Source: an uncultured Bacteroidales bacterium
Lineage (GTDB): Bacteria > Bacteroidota > Bacteroidia > Bacteroidales > Paludibacteraceae
NCBI GenBank assembly: GCA_902799185.1
Contig: CADBZO010000025.1
Span: 1 to 56,909 of the forward strand
Length of the DNA: 56,909 nucleotides
Direction: 5' to 3'
Position 1 is the first letter of the stretch, and every line of letters begins with the position of its first letter. Made by a program: the position numbers and the translations under genes. The notes under the pieces are model-generated. The model was not told the origin of the DNA and searched no databases. It saw only the letters and a program-made list of their open reading frames with translations. Positions 23,549 through 30,665 of this stretch are shown here, in pieces.

Positions 23549-24457
23549 TTACTTATACTCGGACGGGGGAATGCCGGTGACCTTTTTATATACACGGGAG
23601 AAATGAGACGGGGTCTGGAAGCCGAGGTCGTACGCCGTGGAGGAGATACTATTGCCGGCGCGGAGCAGTTCGTTGGCGCGGCGGATGACAAACTCATGGA
23701 TGAAACCGATGGCGGTATTGCCTGTCGCTTCACGCACCAGGTCGCCGAAATAGCCGGCGGAGAGGCACAGCTGCGAGGCACAGTAACTGACGGTCGGCAG
23801 CCCTTTCTCCGTCTGGAGACCGCGGGCGTAGTAGTTGTCCAAGACCGTCTCCAAGCGGTGTAACAATCCCTTCTCGCCGGTACTCTGCATCTTGAACTGG
23901 CGGCTGTAGAACCGCTGACAGTATTCGAGAATAAGCGAGAGCCAGGAAGCAGAGAGGTTCAGAGCGTTTGACGCTTCGCTGTTTGAGGAAGTTTGAGAGT
24001 TTGAAGCCTTCAGTTCCTTCCGCAGATGCTCCAGACAATCGACAAATATGCCTCTCTCCTCCTCGGTCATGAGCAGCGGCTCGGAGGTGTTGTAACTGAA
24101 GAACCGGTAGCGGCTCATCTGCCGACCAAGAAACGTGTCGTGCAGCAGTTTCGGGTCGAAGAGCAACGCCCAGCCGGAGGCATGCACGATCTCGCCGGTG
24201 TCCGTTCTGCCGCCTATCTGTCCGGGCGAGACGCACATGAGGGTGTGTTGCGGCATGGTGTATTGCACCGTGCCGTAGGTCAGTTCGGGCAGTTCGCCGT
24301 CGTTGAGGAACATCGCATAGACCTCGTAGCTGTTCAGGCTGTGCCGCATCGCCGTCAGTTCGTCGTAATGGATGACGCTGACCAACTCATGCAACACCGG
24401 CGCACCGATATACCGTGCGTAGTCGTTCACCGAGCGGATATGCAGGATCTTAGCCAT
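23549..24457 (-). CDS. AraC-family transcriptional regulator
   Basis: 302 aa. The N-terminal sensing domain is cupin-like (residues about 15-160). The C-terminal double helix-turn-helix is SYCASQLCLSAGYFGDLVRE ... FIHEFVIRRANELLRAGNSI ... AYDLGFQTPSHFSRVYKKVT. The linker ASNSQTSSNSEASN is encoded by a GTTTGAG-type tandem repeat (23966-24006). Its position next to the redox operon on the same strand suggests control of that operon or of the acetyltransferase gene; the ligand is unknown. Confidence 0.92.
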   Translation of the reverse strand: MAKILHIRSVNDYARYIGAPVLHELVSVIHYDELTAMRHSLNSYEVYAMFLNDGELPELTYGTVQYTMPQHTLMCVSPGQIGGRTDTGEIVHASGWALLFDPKLLHDTFLGRQMSRYRFFSYNTSEPLLMTEEERGIFVDCLEHLRKELKASNSQTSSNSEASNALNLSASWLSLILEYCQRFYSRQFKMQSTGEKGLLHRLETVLDNYYARGLQTEKGLPTVSYCASQLCLSAGYFGDLVREATGNTAIGFIHEFVIRRANELLRAGNSISSTAYDLGFQTPSHFSRVYKKVTGIPPSEYK

Positions 24458-24469
24458 CTGTGCGCAGGG

Positions 24470-25057
24470 TTAGTCTATCATCTTGAGCAGTTTGGCGGGG
24501 ACACCGCCGACGATGGCGTTGGCAGGCACATCCTTGGTTACTACGGCACCGGCGGCAACGATGGCATTGTCGCCGATGGTAACGCCTTGCAGGACGGTCA
24601 CGTTCGCGCCGAGCCACACCCTCTTGCCGATATGTATGGATTTGGCTGTCATACCGGCACGCTGCGCCGGGTCGGGAAGATGATTGAGCGTGCAAAGCGT
24701 GGCGTTATGCCCGATGAGGGCGTCATCGTCAATGAAGATACCGCCCTGGTCCTGGAACTTGCAGCCCATGTTGATAAAGACGCGTTCGCCGATGTGGGTG
24801 TTCTTGCCGCAGTCGGTGTAGAAAGGCGGAAACATGCCGAAACTCTCCGGCACGTCAATCGCCCACAGTTCGCTTAACAGCCGCCGCAGCTCTTCGGGGG
24901 TGTGGTACGCGCCGTTGATCTCGGCGGTGATACGCAGGGCTTCCTGCGAGTACTGATGGAACTGCATGTGCAAGTCCGAGCCGCCTACTATCGGCTCGCC
25001 CGTCGCCATGCGTTCACGAAATTGGTCTATGGTCATGATTATTGTTTTTTGTTTCAT
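24470..25057 (-). CDS. Sugar O-acetyltransferase, Maa/NodL type
   Basis: 195 aa. The N-terminal Mac domain ([14 protein letters not shown]) is followed by a left-handed beta-helix of hexapeptide repeats ([20 protein letters not shown], then [20 protein letters not shown]). The catalytic-type His is in LNHLPDP. It transfers acetyl from acetyl-CoA to a sugar hydroxyl in the cytoplasm. Start at 25057 (MKQKTIIM) or at 25036 (MTIDQF). It lies 12 bp upstream of the AraC gene and is probably co-transcribed from 25270-25301. Confidence 0.92.
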   Translation of the reverse strand: MKQKTIIMTIDQFRERMATGEPIVGGSDLHMQFHQYSQEALRITAEINGAYHTPEELRRLLSELWAIDVPESFGMFPPFYTDCGKNTHIGERVFINMGCKFQDQGGIFIDDDALIGHNATLCTLNHLPDPAQRAGMTAKSIHIGKRVWLGANVTVLQGVTIGDNAIVAAGAVVTKDVPANAIVGGVPAKLLKMID

Positions 25058-25081
25058 TTATAAGCGCGTCTTGTAGGAACA

Positions 25082-25252
25082 TTACTCCGTTCTCTCCAAA
25101 TCGTCCGGGATGAGGACTATGCCGGAGAAGACAGACTGCGCCTCGGCAACATGCTCCTGCAGATGTCCGTCAGCAGGTCCAACGCCTTGCGGTGGTTCCA
25201 TACGCGCAGCGGATAACCGAACTACTTGTATAGTTGATATTGGACGAATCAT
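25082..25252 (-). other. Possible small ORF or gene remnant (56 codons)
   Basis: ATG 25252 (MIRPISTIQVVRLSAARMEP) opens right after a good promoter (25270-25301) and ends 24 bp before the acetyltransferase gene. Other frames of the same DNA hold protein-like fragments (FGYPLRVWNHRKALDLL) interrupted by stops. It looks more like a decayed gene than a real small protein; I do not recognise it. Confidence 0.25.
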
Positions 25253-25269
25253 CGTTGCATAATCCGGTG

Positions 25270-25301
25270 CAAAGATACTAATTTTTGGCGATATATGCAA
25301 G
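25270..25301 (-). promoter_or_regulatory. Promoter before the acetyltransferase-AraC pair
   Basis: Minus strand: CTTGCATATATC, spacer, TATCTTTG at 25277-25270, 20 nt apart. Confidence 0.75.
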
Positions 25302-25315
25302 AGAAAAGCGATTTT

Positions 25316-25372
25316 TTAGTCGAAAGACCACGGCGAAGCCGCTCAAAGCGCAAAGTAGAAAGACAAAAGAAG
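25316..25372 (+). repeat. GTCGAAAG / GTAGAAAGACAAAAG repeat
   Basis: An intergenic relative of the repeat upstream of moxR, interrupted by an unrelated 25-bp piece. Confidence 0.6.
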
Positions 25373-25387
25373 ATTTTTTTGATTTTA

Positions 25388-25437
25388 TTTGCATATGTCA
25401 AAAAAAGCAGTAATTTCGGACTCCGCCACTACGTTTC
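25388..25437 (+). promoter_or_regulatory. Variant promoter joined to the 23-bp block, copy 2
   Basis: TTTGCATATGTC (25388-25399), an A run with GCAG, then TAATTTCG (25411-25418). The 23-bp block 25415-25437 is identical to 18943-18965 on the other strand. The TTTG of the -7 box is altered the same way at both sites. What it would drive is unclear; the sigma gene starts 175 bp later. Confidence 0.5.
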
Positions 25438-25575
25438 TTCATAGGTTTGCAAAATCTATGCAAAATAAGAGAAATGAATATATGCGCAGACACTCTCGGC
25501 ATAGTATTTGTACCCAGTAAAAAAACGGGAATTATACAAGCAATGTTTGCATGGTGCCATTTTTATTATTTTTTC

Positions 25576-25605
25576 GTGTAACCTTTTGATGATTCCTGTC
25601 TCTTA
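25576..25605 (+). promoter_or_regulatory. ECF-type promoter before the sigma factor gene
   Basis: GTGTAACCTTT, 11 nt, GTCTCTTA. The same two blocks with the same spacing occur at 26469-26498. The GTG start lies only 8 nt after the -10-like block. Confidence 0.65.
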
Positions 25606-25612
25606 TTAGTAG

Positions 25613-26173
25613 GTGAAGGGCAATGTATCTGACATAGAACTGATTAGGCAAGTGCTGCGCGAGAACAATTCGCGCGCGTTTGACACGTTGATGCAACGGT
25701 ACTCTCTGCCGGTGTACAATGCGGTTCTGAGGCTCATGCACGACGAGGAGAATGCTGCGGAAGTGACACAGTTAGCATTCATACAAGCCTACAAACAACT
25801 GGACTCGTGGCATGGAGGCAATTTCGGTGCGTGGGTTACCATCATTGCCAATCATATCGGCTTGCGCCTCTTGGAGAAAGAAAAGCGACGAGGGAATGTA
25901 CGATTTGACGATGTACAAAGTACTACGGATTTGGCGGATGTAGCCGATGAGACATACAACGAGCAAAGGGAAGAACATCTGCTAGCCTTGGAACAAGCGA
26001 TTACGCAACTGCCCGAAGCCGACCGACAGATCATCCGGTGGCACTATTACGACGGAGTACCGCTGCAAACCATCGCAGAACGGCTCGGGCAAACGGAAAA
26101 CAATATCAAAGTGCGGCTCTTCCGCATCAGAGAAAGACTGAAGAAAAAGATAGAACATGGAAACAATAACTGA
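25613..26173 (+). CDS. ECF RNA polymerase sigma factor
   Basis: 186 aa from GTG 25613 (read MKGNVSDIELIRQVLREN); the next in-frame Met is residue 27, inside sigma region 2, so GTG is the best start. Region 2 is AFDTLMQRYSLPVYNAVLRL ... AAEVTQLAFIQAYKQLDSWH. Region 4 is LPEADRQIIRWHYYDGVPLQ ... AERLGQTENNIKVRLFRIRE. It directs RNA polymerase to a small regulon. Matching promoters before itself and before the DUF6249 gene suggest autoregulation. It overlaps the next gene by 17 bp. Confidence 0.93.
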   Translation: MKGNVSDIELIRQVLRENNSRAFDTLMQRYSLPVYNAVLRLMHDEENAAEVTQLAFIQAYKQLDSWHGGNFGAWVTIIANHIGLRLLEKEKRRGNVRFDDVQSTTDLADVADETYNEQREEHLLALEQAITQLPEADRQIIRWHYYDGVPLQTIAERLGQTENNIKVRLFRIRERLKKKIEHGNNN

Positions 26174-26474
26174 TTACGAATTGGACACGCTGTTTCAGCA
26201 GTCCGCACAGCACCACAAGGCAGTGGAGCAGATAAACCGTCAGGTCTTGCGTACCGTACGCCGCGACATGCGCCTCAAGACCTTGCGCAAATGGGCAAAA
26301 CAGCTCGGTCTCTGTTTCGGCCTGCCGGTTGCGGTAGTGTTGTATATCTACGCATTGTTCGTCTTTATGCCGGAAATGCCGGAGCAGCTGCAAGCCGTTT
26401 ATATAACCATACCGATAGCCACCATCCTTGGTCTGGCAGCGCAACGGCTCCGTTATTTTTCACCGGAAGTGTAA
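26157..26474 (+). CDS. Small membrane protein, putative anti-sigma partner
   Basis: 105 aa. The cytoplasmic N-terminal half (METITDYELDTLFQQSAQHH) has basic amphipathic stretches, followed by two membrane helices (about 50-70 and 78-95). There is no zinc-binding anti-sigma signature. It overlaps the sigma gene by 17 bp, so the two are translationally coupled. The topology and context suggest an anti-sigma factor holding the sigma at the membrane; this is inferred from position, not from sequence family. Confidence 0.75.
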   Translation: METITDYELDTLFQQSAQHHKAVEQINRQVLRTVRRDMRLKTLRKWAKQLGLCFGLPVAVVLYIYALFVFMPEMPEQLQAVYITIPIATILGLAAQRLRYFSPEV

Positions 26475-26498
26475 CCTTTCTGCACTCCGCGTATCATA
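26469..26498 (+). promoter_or_regulatory. ECF-type promoter before the DUF6249 gene
   Basis: GTGTAACCTTT, 11 nt, GTATCATA, the same architecture as 25576-25605. The leader to ATG 26564 is about 60 nt. It overlaps the end of the putative anti-sigma gene. Confidence 0.65.
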
Positions 26499-26563
26499 CA
26501 AATAGAAGGGCAGACCGGTAGCCCGCAAAAATAACATTGTTAAACAATTAAATTTATAGTATT

Positions 26564-27001
26564 ATGGAAGATAGTTTAGCAGTAATGATTCCATTAGCAG
26601 CAGTTATTTTATCGCTCGCAATCCCCATTGTGGGTATTATCATGTTTTTTGTGACAGCAATGAATCAGAAGAAGCATGACAAAGAAGTCCGCCAACTTAT
26701 CATTGAAAACCACACGGACGCTGAGACCGCCAAACTGCTCATTGACGAACCGAAGAAGCAGCCGCGTAAGATGGGACCGTTCAACTTGGATAACCTCCGT
26801 GCAGCATGTATCTTGCTCGGAATAGGTCTTGGCGCATATATTGACTGGCTGGTGGGTGTAGAAACAAAGAGCATTTATTTCTGGCTCATCATTGCCTTCG
26901 GCATCGGCATCGGTCTCCTCTGTTCCTTCCTTGTAGAGATGCACCTCTACAAGAAATACGGCAGCAAGGAAAACGAGAAGTCAGAAGAGCCTGCGGAATG
27001 A
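26564..27001 (+). CDS. DUF6249-type membrane protein
   Basis: 145 aa. The N-terminal helix is LAVMIPLAAVILSLAIPIVG; a charged cytoplasmic segment follows (HDKEVRQLIIENHTDAETAK), then two more helices (AACILLGIGLGAYIDWLVG and YFWLIIAFGIGIGLLCSFLV) and an acidic tail. Small membrane proteins of this type often accompany ECF sigma units in Bacteroidota. It is probably a target of the sigma factor through the promoter at 26469-26498. Function unknown. Confidence 0.85.
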   Translation: MEDSLAVMIPLAAVILSLAIPIVGIIMFFVTAMNQKKHDKEVRQLIIENHTDAETAKLLIDEPKKQPRKMGPFNLDNLRAACILLGIGLGAYIDWLVGVETKSIYFWLIIAFGIGIGLLCSFLVEMHLYKKYGSKENEKSEEPAE

Positions 27002-27006
27002 TTTTT

Positions 27007-27063
27007 CGCCCTGCAACATCATCATATCTTCTTCATATACGCCCGTTGCAGGGCGTTTTTTTT
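27007..27063 (+). terminator. Terminator of the sigma factor unit
   Basis: CGCCCTGCAAC and GTTGCAGGGCG form an 11-bp stem around a 27-nt loop, followed by eight T. Confidence 0.85.
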
Positions 27064-27092
27064 ATAGGTTTGAGAATAAAAAACATTTTATA

Positions 27093-27124
27093 TTTGCATA
27101 TGTCAAAAAAAAACACTAATTTTG
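27093..27124 (+). promoter_or_regulatory. Promoter of the thioredoxin-like gene and downstream genes
   Basis: TTTGCATATGTC, an A run, then TAATTTTG (27117-27124) with a 20-nt spacer; leader about 15-25 nt. Confidence 0.8.
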
Positions 27125-27145
27125 CAGCAATTTTCAACAAAAGAT

Positions 27146-27628
27146 ATGTACAAAATGAAAAAATGGTATTTCTGTTTGGTTTTTCTCTGTTTTGTATGGC
27201 AAAATGGCAATGCGGCGTTACCGGAGGTGACGCTTCGTGACGCGAACGGCAAAGAGGTAGCCGTAGCTTCGTTAGCGGGCCACGGCAAGCCGGTGATTAT
27301 GTCTTTCTTCGCCACCTGGTGCAAGCCGTGTATGCGGGAGTTAGAGGCGATAGAGGAGGTCTATGAAGAGTGGCAGGAAGAGACCGGTGTGGAGATGTAT
27401 ATCGTCTCTATTGATCAGGCACAGGACAGCCATAAGGTGAAGCCCTTAGTCGATGGCAAGGGATGGGAATACAAGGTACTACTCGACCCTAACGGTTCGC
27501 TCAAACGAGCGATGAACGTGCAGAATATCCCGCACCTGTTCGTGATTGACAGCCACGGCAAAACCGTTTACACCCACACCGGCTACACCGATGGCGACGA
27601 GAGCGAGATACGGAAGCACTTAAAGTGA
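27146..27628 (+). CDS. Exported thioredoxin-like (TlpA/ResA-type) protein
   Basis: 160 aa from ATG 27146; ATG 27155 (MKKWYFCLVFLCFVWQNGNA) is equally good. The frame from 27122 would overlap the promoter start and is rejected. After the signal peptide comes a thioredoxin fold with the redox motif WCKPC in FFATWCKPCMRELEAIEEVY, a cis-Pro segment (VQNIPHLFVID) and a C-terminal helix. It probably keeps periplasmic or outer-membrane thiols reduced. It heads a run of envelope genes that includes two proteins with their own C-x2-C motifs. Confidence 0.93.
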   Translation: MYKMKKWYFCLVFLCFVWQNGNAALPEVTLRDANGKEVAVASLAGHGKPVIMSFFATWCKPCMRELEAIEEVYEEWQEETGVEMYIVSIDQAQDSHKVKPLVDGKGWEYKVLLDPNGSLKRAMNVQNIPHLFVIDSHGKTVYTHTGYTDGDESEIRKHLK

Positions 27629-27692
27629 AAAATGAAAAGTGAATGGTGAAAAGACACATAAAGTGAAAGGTGAATGGTTGAAGGTGAAAGGA
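27623..27692 (+). repeat. GTGAAAA / GTGAAAGGTGAATGG repeat
   Basis: Degenerate units of AAAGTGAAAAATG and GTGAAAGGTGAATGG span the gap and the first codons of the DUF6029 gene and supply its GTG start candidates. Confidence 0.75.
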
Positions 27693-29360
27693 TTACTGCT
27701 TTTCATCTTCCTTTCAATCCTCCATTTGCAATTTTCAATTTGCTATGCCCGCACATCGCGGGACACGGTGTATGTCAGCGGAGGTATTGAGCATGAAGGG
27801 CTTTTCCCGACTGCCGATGTCTCCTCTATGCGCAGCACTCCTCGCGAGCGGTGGGCGAAGATAGACCATCTGAGCAACACCTATCTCGACCTCTCGCTGC
27901 ATTACACAAACGACTCCAACAATGCCCGTTTCCGTGAACTGCGTGTGAATGCCCGGGGCGAGCTGATGCAATGGCCGATGCCGGGTTACGAGCCGGGTTT
28001 CAAGGGCTACGGATTAGGTCACCTCAGCGCCGAAGCGGCGTTCGACTGGGGCGAGATCAGCATAGGCGACATATACGGCCAGTTCGGTTCGGGGCTGGTC
28101 CTAAGCCTTTATGAGGACAGGCTCTTAGGCATCGATAACGCCCTCCGCGGCGCGAAGATCGCAGTGCAGCCCTACCGTGGTATTCTCCTCACGGCGCTGG
28201 GCGGCAAGCAGAGGCGCTACTGGAGCTGCTATGACGACGGAGCATGGGGGTGGAACTACAGCAAGGACGCAACCGTAGGAGGCGACGCGGAGCTGCACAT
28301 GGAGCAATGGAGCCGCACCTTGCGGGAGAAAGAGATGGTACTGGCGATAGGCGGCAGTTATGTATCCCGCTACGAGGCGGAGGACACCATCAGTACGGTC
28401 ATCGGAAACGCGCTCTACCGCTACCGGTTGCCGCGGTGGGTAGGAGCCGGAGAGGTGCGAGCCGAATGGCAGATGAAAGGATGGGATATCCTTATAGAAT
28501 ACGCGCGCAAGGCGAACGACCCGACCTACGAGAACGGATTCAGTTACCGTCCGGGCGAGGCATGGCTGGTCTCCGCCGGCTACTCGCGAAAAGGGTTGGC
28601 GGTATTAGCGCAGGTGAAGCGTTCGGATAACATGGCTTTCCGCTCGCAACGGGAAGAGACAGGTATCGCCGGACGGCTGAACTATATGCCGGCTTTCGCA
28701 CGGCAGCACACCTACACCCTGGCTACCCATTACTCCTACGCCACGCAGTACAGCTCGGGCGAATGGGCGTTCCAAGGCGAGGTGCTCTATACCTTCCCCC
28801 GCAAGACAAAGATGGGAGGACGGTACGGTACGACCTTCAAACTCAACGGCGCACACATACGAGGCGTACACGGCGAGGGCGAGTACTACACCGATGTGAA
28901 CCTTGAACTCAACAAACGAATCAACAAGACATGGTGGCTCAATGCGATGGTCATGTACCAGGCGTTTAACATGCAGGTAGTAGAAGGCAAAGGAGGCATG
29001 GTGCGGTCAGGCATCGCCGTGGTGGATGCACGCGTGCAGGCCACGACGAACCTCTCCGTCCGCGGGGAGGTACAGTACCTCTACACGGGAGACGACATGG
29101 GGCAGTGGTGCTTCGCGTTGTGCGAGATAGGACTATGGAAAAGGCTGACTATCAGCGGACAATGGCTCTATAACATCGGAGGCACGGCGGATTCCGACCA
29201 CGAGCATTACTACACCGCCACTGCCACCTACAGCCACGGCGCGCACCGCGTGACAGCCGGCTATACCAAGACTATCGACGGGTTCAACTGCTCCGGAGGC
29301 GTATGCCGATACGTGCCGCGGCAGGAAGGCGTATGTATGACCTATAACTTCACATGGTAA
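27639..29360 (+). CDS. DUF6029-type outer-membrane protein
   Basis: 573 aa by the longest reading. No ATG exists in frame before the signal peptide core LLLFIFLSILHLQFSICYA, so a GTG within the GTGAAAGG repeat (27639 or 27663) must serve. The rest shows alternating beta strands and aromatic turns of an outer-membrane beta-barrel (YLDLSLHYTNDSN, YATQYSSGEWAFQGEVLYTF) and ends in an aromatic strand (VCMTYNFTW), as outer-membrane proteins do. The family is known only as a domain of unknown function. The next gene overlaps by 7 bp. Confidence 0.85.
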   Translation: MNGEKTHKVKGEWLKVKGLLLFIFLSILHLQFSICYARTSRDTVYVSGGIEHEGLFPTADVSSMRSTPRERWAKIDHLSNTYLDLSLHYTNDSNNARFRELRVNARGELMQWPMPGYEPGFKGYGLGHLSAEAAFDWGEISIGDIYGQFGSGLVLSLYEDRLLGIDNALRGAKIAVQPYRGILLTALGGKQRRYWSCYDDGAWGWNYSKDATVGGDAELHMEQWSRTLREKEMVLAIGGSYVSRYEAEDTISTVIGNALYRYRLPRWVGAGEVRAEWQMKGWDILIEYARKANDPTYENGFSYRPGEAWLVSAGYSRKGLAVLAQVKRSDNMAFRSQREETGIAGRLNYMPAFARQHTYTLATHYSYATQYSSGEWAFQGEVLYTFPRKTKMGGRYGTTFKLNGAHIRGVHGEGEYYTDVNLELNKRINKTWWLNAMVMYQAFNMQVVEGKGGMVRSGIAVVDARVQATTNLSVRGEVQYLYTGDDMGQWCFALCEIGLWKRLTISGQWLYNIGGTADSDHEHYYTATATYSHGAHRVTAGYTKTIDGFNCSGGVCRYVPRQEGVCMTYNFTW

Positions 29361-30184
29361 TGACAAGAAAACTCTTCATGGTATTTCTGGCAGCGGTGCT
29401 CTGCGGATGCGAGGTCATCCGTGAGGAGGACAGGCTCATCCCGATGGCTATCGTCAACGGCGAGCGGGTTCACGTGCTGGTGGAATACACCGGTTTCCGT
29501 TGCGTCAACTGCCCGGAGGCGGCTAAGACAGCCGAGGCGCTGCAAGCCCTCTACGGCGGACAGCTCGTCGTCGTGGCCATGCACCCCGCTACGAACACCT
29601 TCACCCAAGGCGCATTCAACTACACCTGTCCGGAAGCCGACCTTTGCTACCGGTGGATGGGCGGCACGGCTACCACACCGTTCCCGACAGGCAACATAGA
29701 TATGAAGGAGACGGACGGCTCTTTCTTCCTCGACCGGCAGCAATGGGCATCCGCGCTCCTCACGGCGATGGAGGAGGACGAAGCGCCTTATCTACACGCC
29801 ACCGCCACAGCAGACAGCACCGGCGGGATCACCGTCACAATACAGACCCAGGCGCTGCAAGAGACAGAAGCGCGGATGGCTCTCTGGGTGACCGAAGACA
29901 GCATTTTGGGCGCACAGGTGATGGGTGACGGAACCAACAACCTCTCCTACTACCACCGCCATGTGCTGCGCGACGCACTCATGGACGAACCCTTCGGATG
30001 GGAGGTGACGATAGGCGCGGAGGAGCAAGAGAGGACCTACCGTTATACCCTGCCCGACGGATGCAACGCCGCACAATGCCGGTTCATCGCCCTGATACTC
30101 GACAAAAACGACAAACATATACTACAAGCCTATGAAACGAAACTGGATGATAGCAGCCTTGCTGCTGGTGACAACCGTCGCTAA
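29354..30184 (+). CDS. Omp28-like lipoprotein with thioredoxin-type CVNC motif
   Basis: 276 aa, lipobox VLCGC (about residue 19). Residues 38-130 resemble a thioredoxin-like Omp28 domain: VHVLVEYTGFRCVNCPEAAK (C-x2-C), then VVVAMHP, where one expects the central strand. The rest is a beta-sandwich. It presumably sits in the outer membrane; Omp28-type proteins are of uncertain role. The start overlaps the DUF6029 gene, and the end overlaps the following signal peptide gene by 53 bp, which is unusually long. Confidence 0.85.
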   Translation: MVMTRKLFMVFLAAVLCGCEVIREEDRLIPMAIVNGERVHVLVEYTGFRCVNCPEAAKTAEALQALYGGQLVVVAMHPATNTFTQGAFNYTCPEADLCYRWMGGTATTPFPTGNIDMKETDGSFFLDRQQWASALLTAMEEDEAPYLHATATADSTGGITVTIQTQALQETEARMALWVTEDSILGAQVMGDGTNNLSYYHRHVLRDALMDEPFGWEVTIGAEEQERTYRYTLPDGCNAAQCRFIALILDKNDKHILQAYETKLDDSSLAAGDNRR

Positions 30185-30643
30185 CGCACTCGTTGTGAGC
30201 GTCAACGGTTACGGCGAGATACCCGCCGGAGGAATGGAACTGACCCTCACGGAGGCGGAGGAAGATATCATGTCGGGAAAAATGCGAATGGAGACAGCAG
30301 GCCCCCTGCTCTGCTCCGGCGAACTGACGGTGACGATAAGCCGCAGCAATACCGGGTTGGCGGATGAGTTCTGCTGTGCAGACCATCTTGGTTTGTACAT
30401 TATTACCCGGCTTCCGCTTCCGACGAGACGGTGGTCTATACCTTTGCCGGAGACGGAGAGAGCCGTGTGCTGAAGGTACATTACCGCTATACGGCGGAGG
30501 GCACCGGACTGATCTCCGCTCCTCAACCCGCACAAGGTATCTACACCCTCGGCGGAGCAGCTCTGCCGGCCGCTACCGACCTGCACGCACTCCCTGCCGG
30601 CACGTATATCGTCGGCGGCAAGAAAACCATCGTAAGACATTGA
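30132..30643 (+). pseudogene. Small exported protein gene broken by a 14-nt insertion
   Basis: ATG 30132 begins MKRNWMIAALLLVTTVANAL, a signal peptide, and the frame is protein-like up to DEFCCADHL (about 30389). It then runs into a false tail to 30473. A second frame carries the rest (YYPASASDETVVYTFAG ... GTYIVGGKKTIVRH) to 30643. Removing 14 nt at 30387-30400, flanked by the direct repeat CAT and resembling the TTTGTACATT repeat, joins both parts exactly. The C-terminal GIYTL...LPAGTYIVGGKK looks like a Bacteroidota surface or sorting-type tail. Either a recent inactivation, a reversible change or a sequencing error. Confidence 0.75.
30387..30400 (+). repeat. 14-nt insertion causing the frameshift
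   Basis: CTTGGTTTGTACAT, flanked by CAT on the left and ending in CAT. It resembles the TTTGTACATTG dispersed repeat. Confidence 0.6.
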
Positions 30644-30665
30644 TGATTGATAATTTATGATTATT

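Noticed and set aside
25474-25584. 36-codon frame before the sigma factor gene
   Set aside because: It is rich in aromatic residues and overlaps the ECF-type promoter; no support as a protein.
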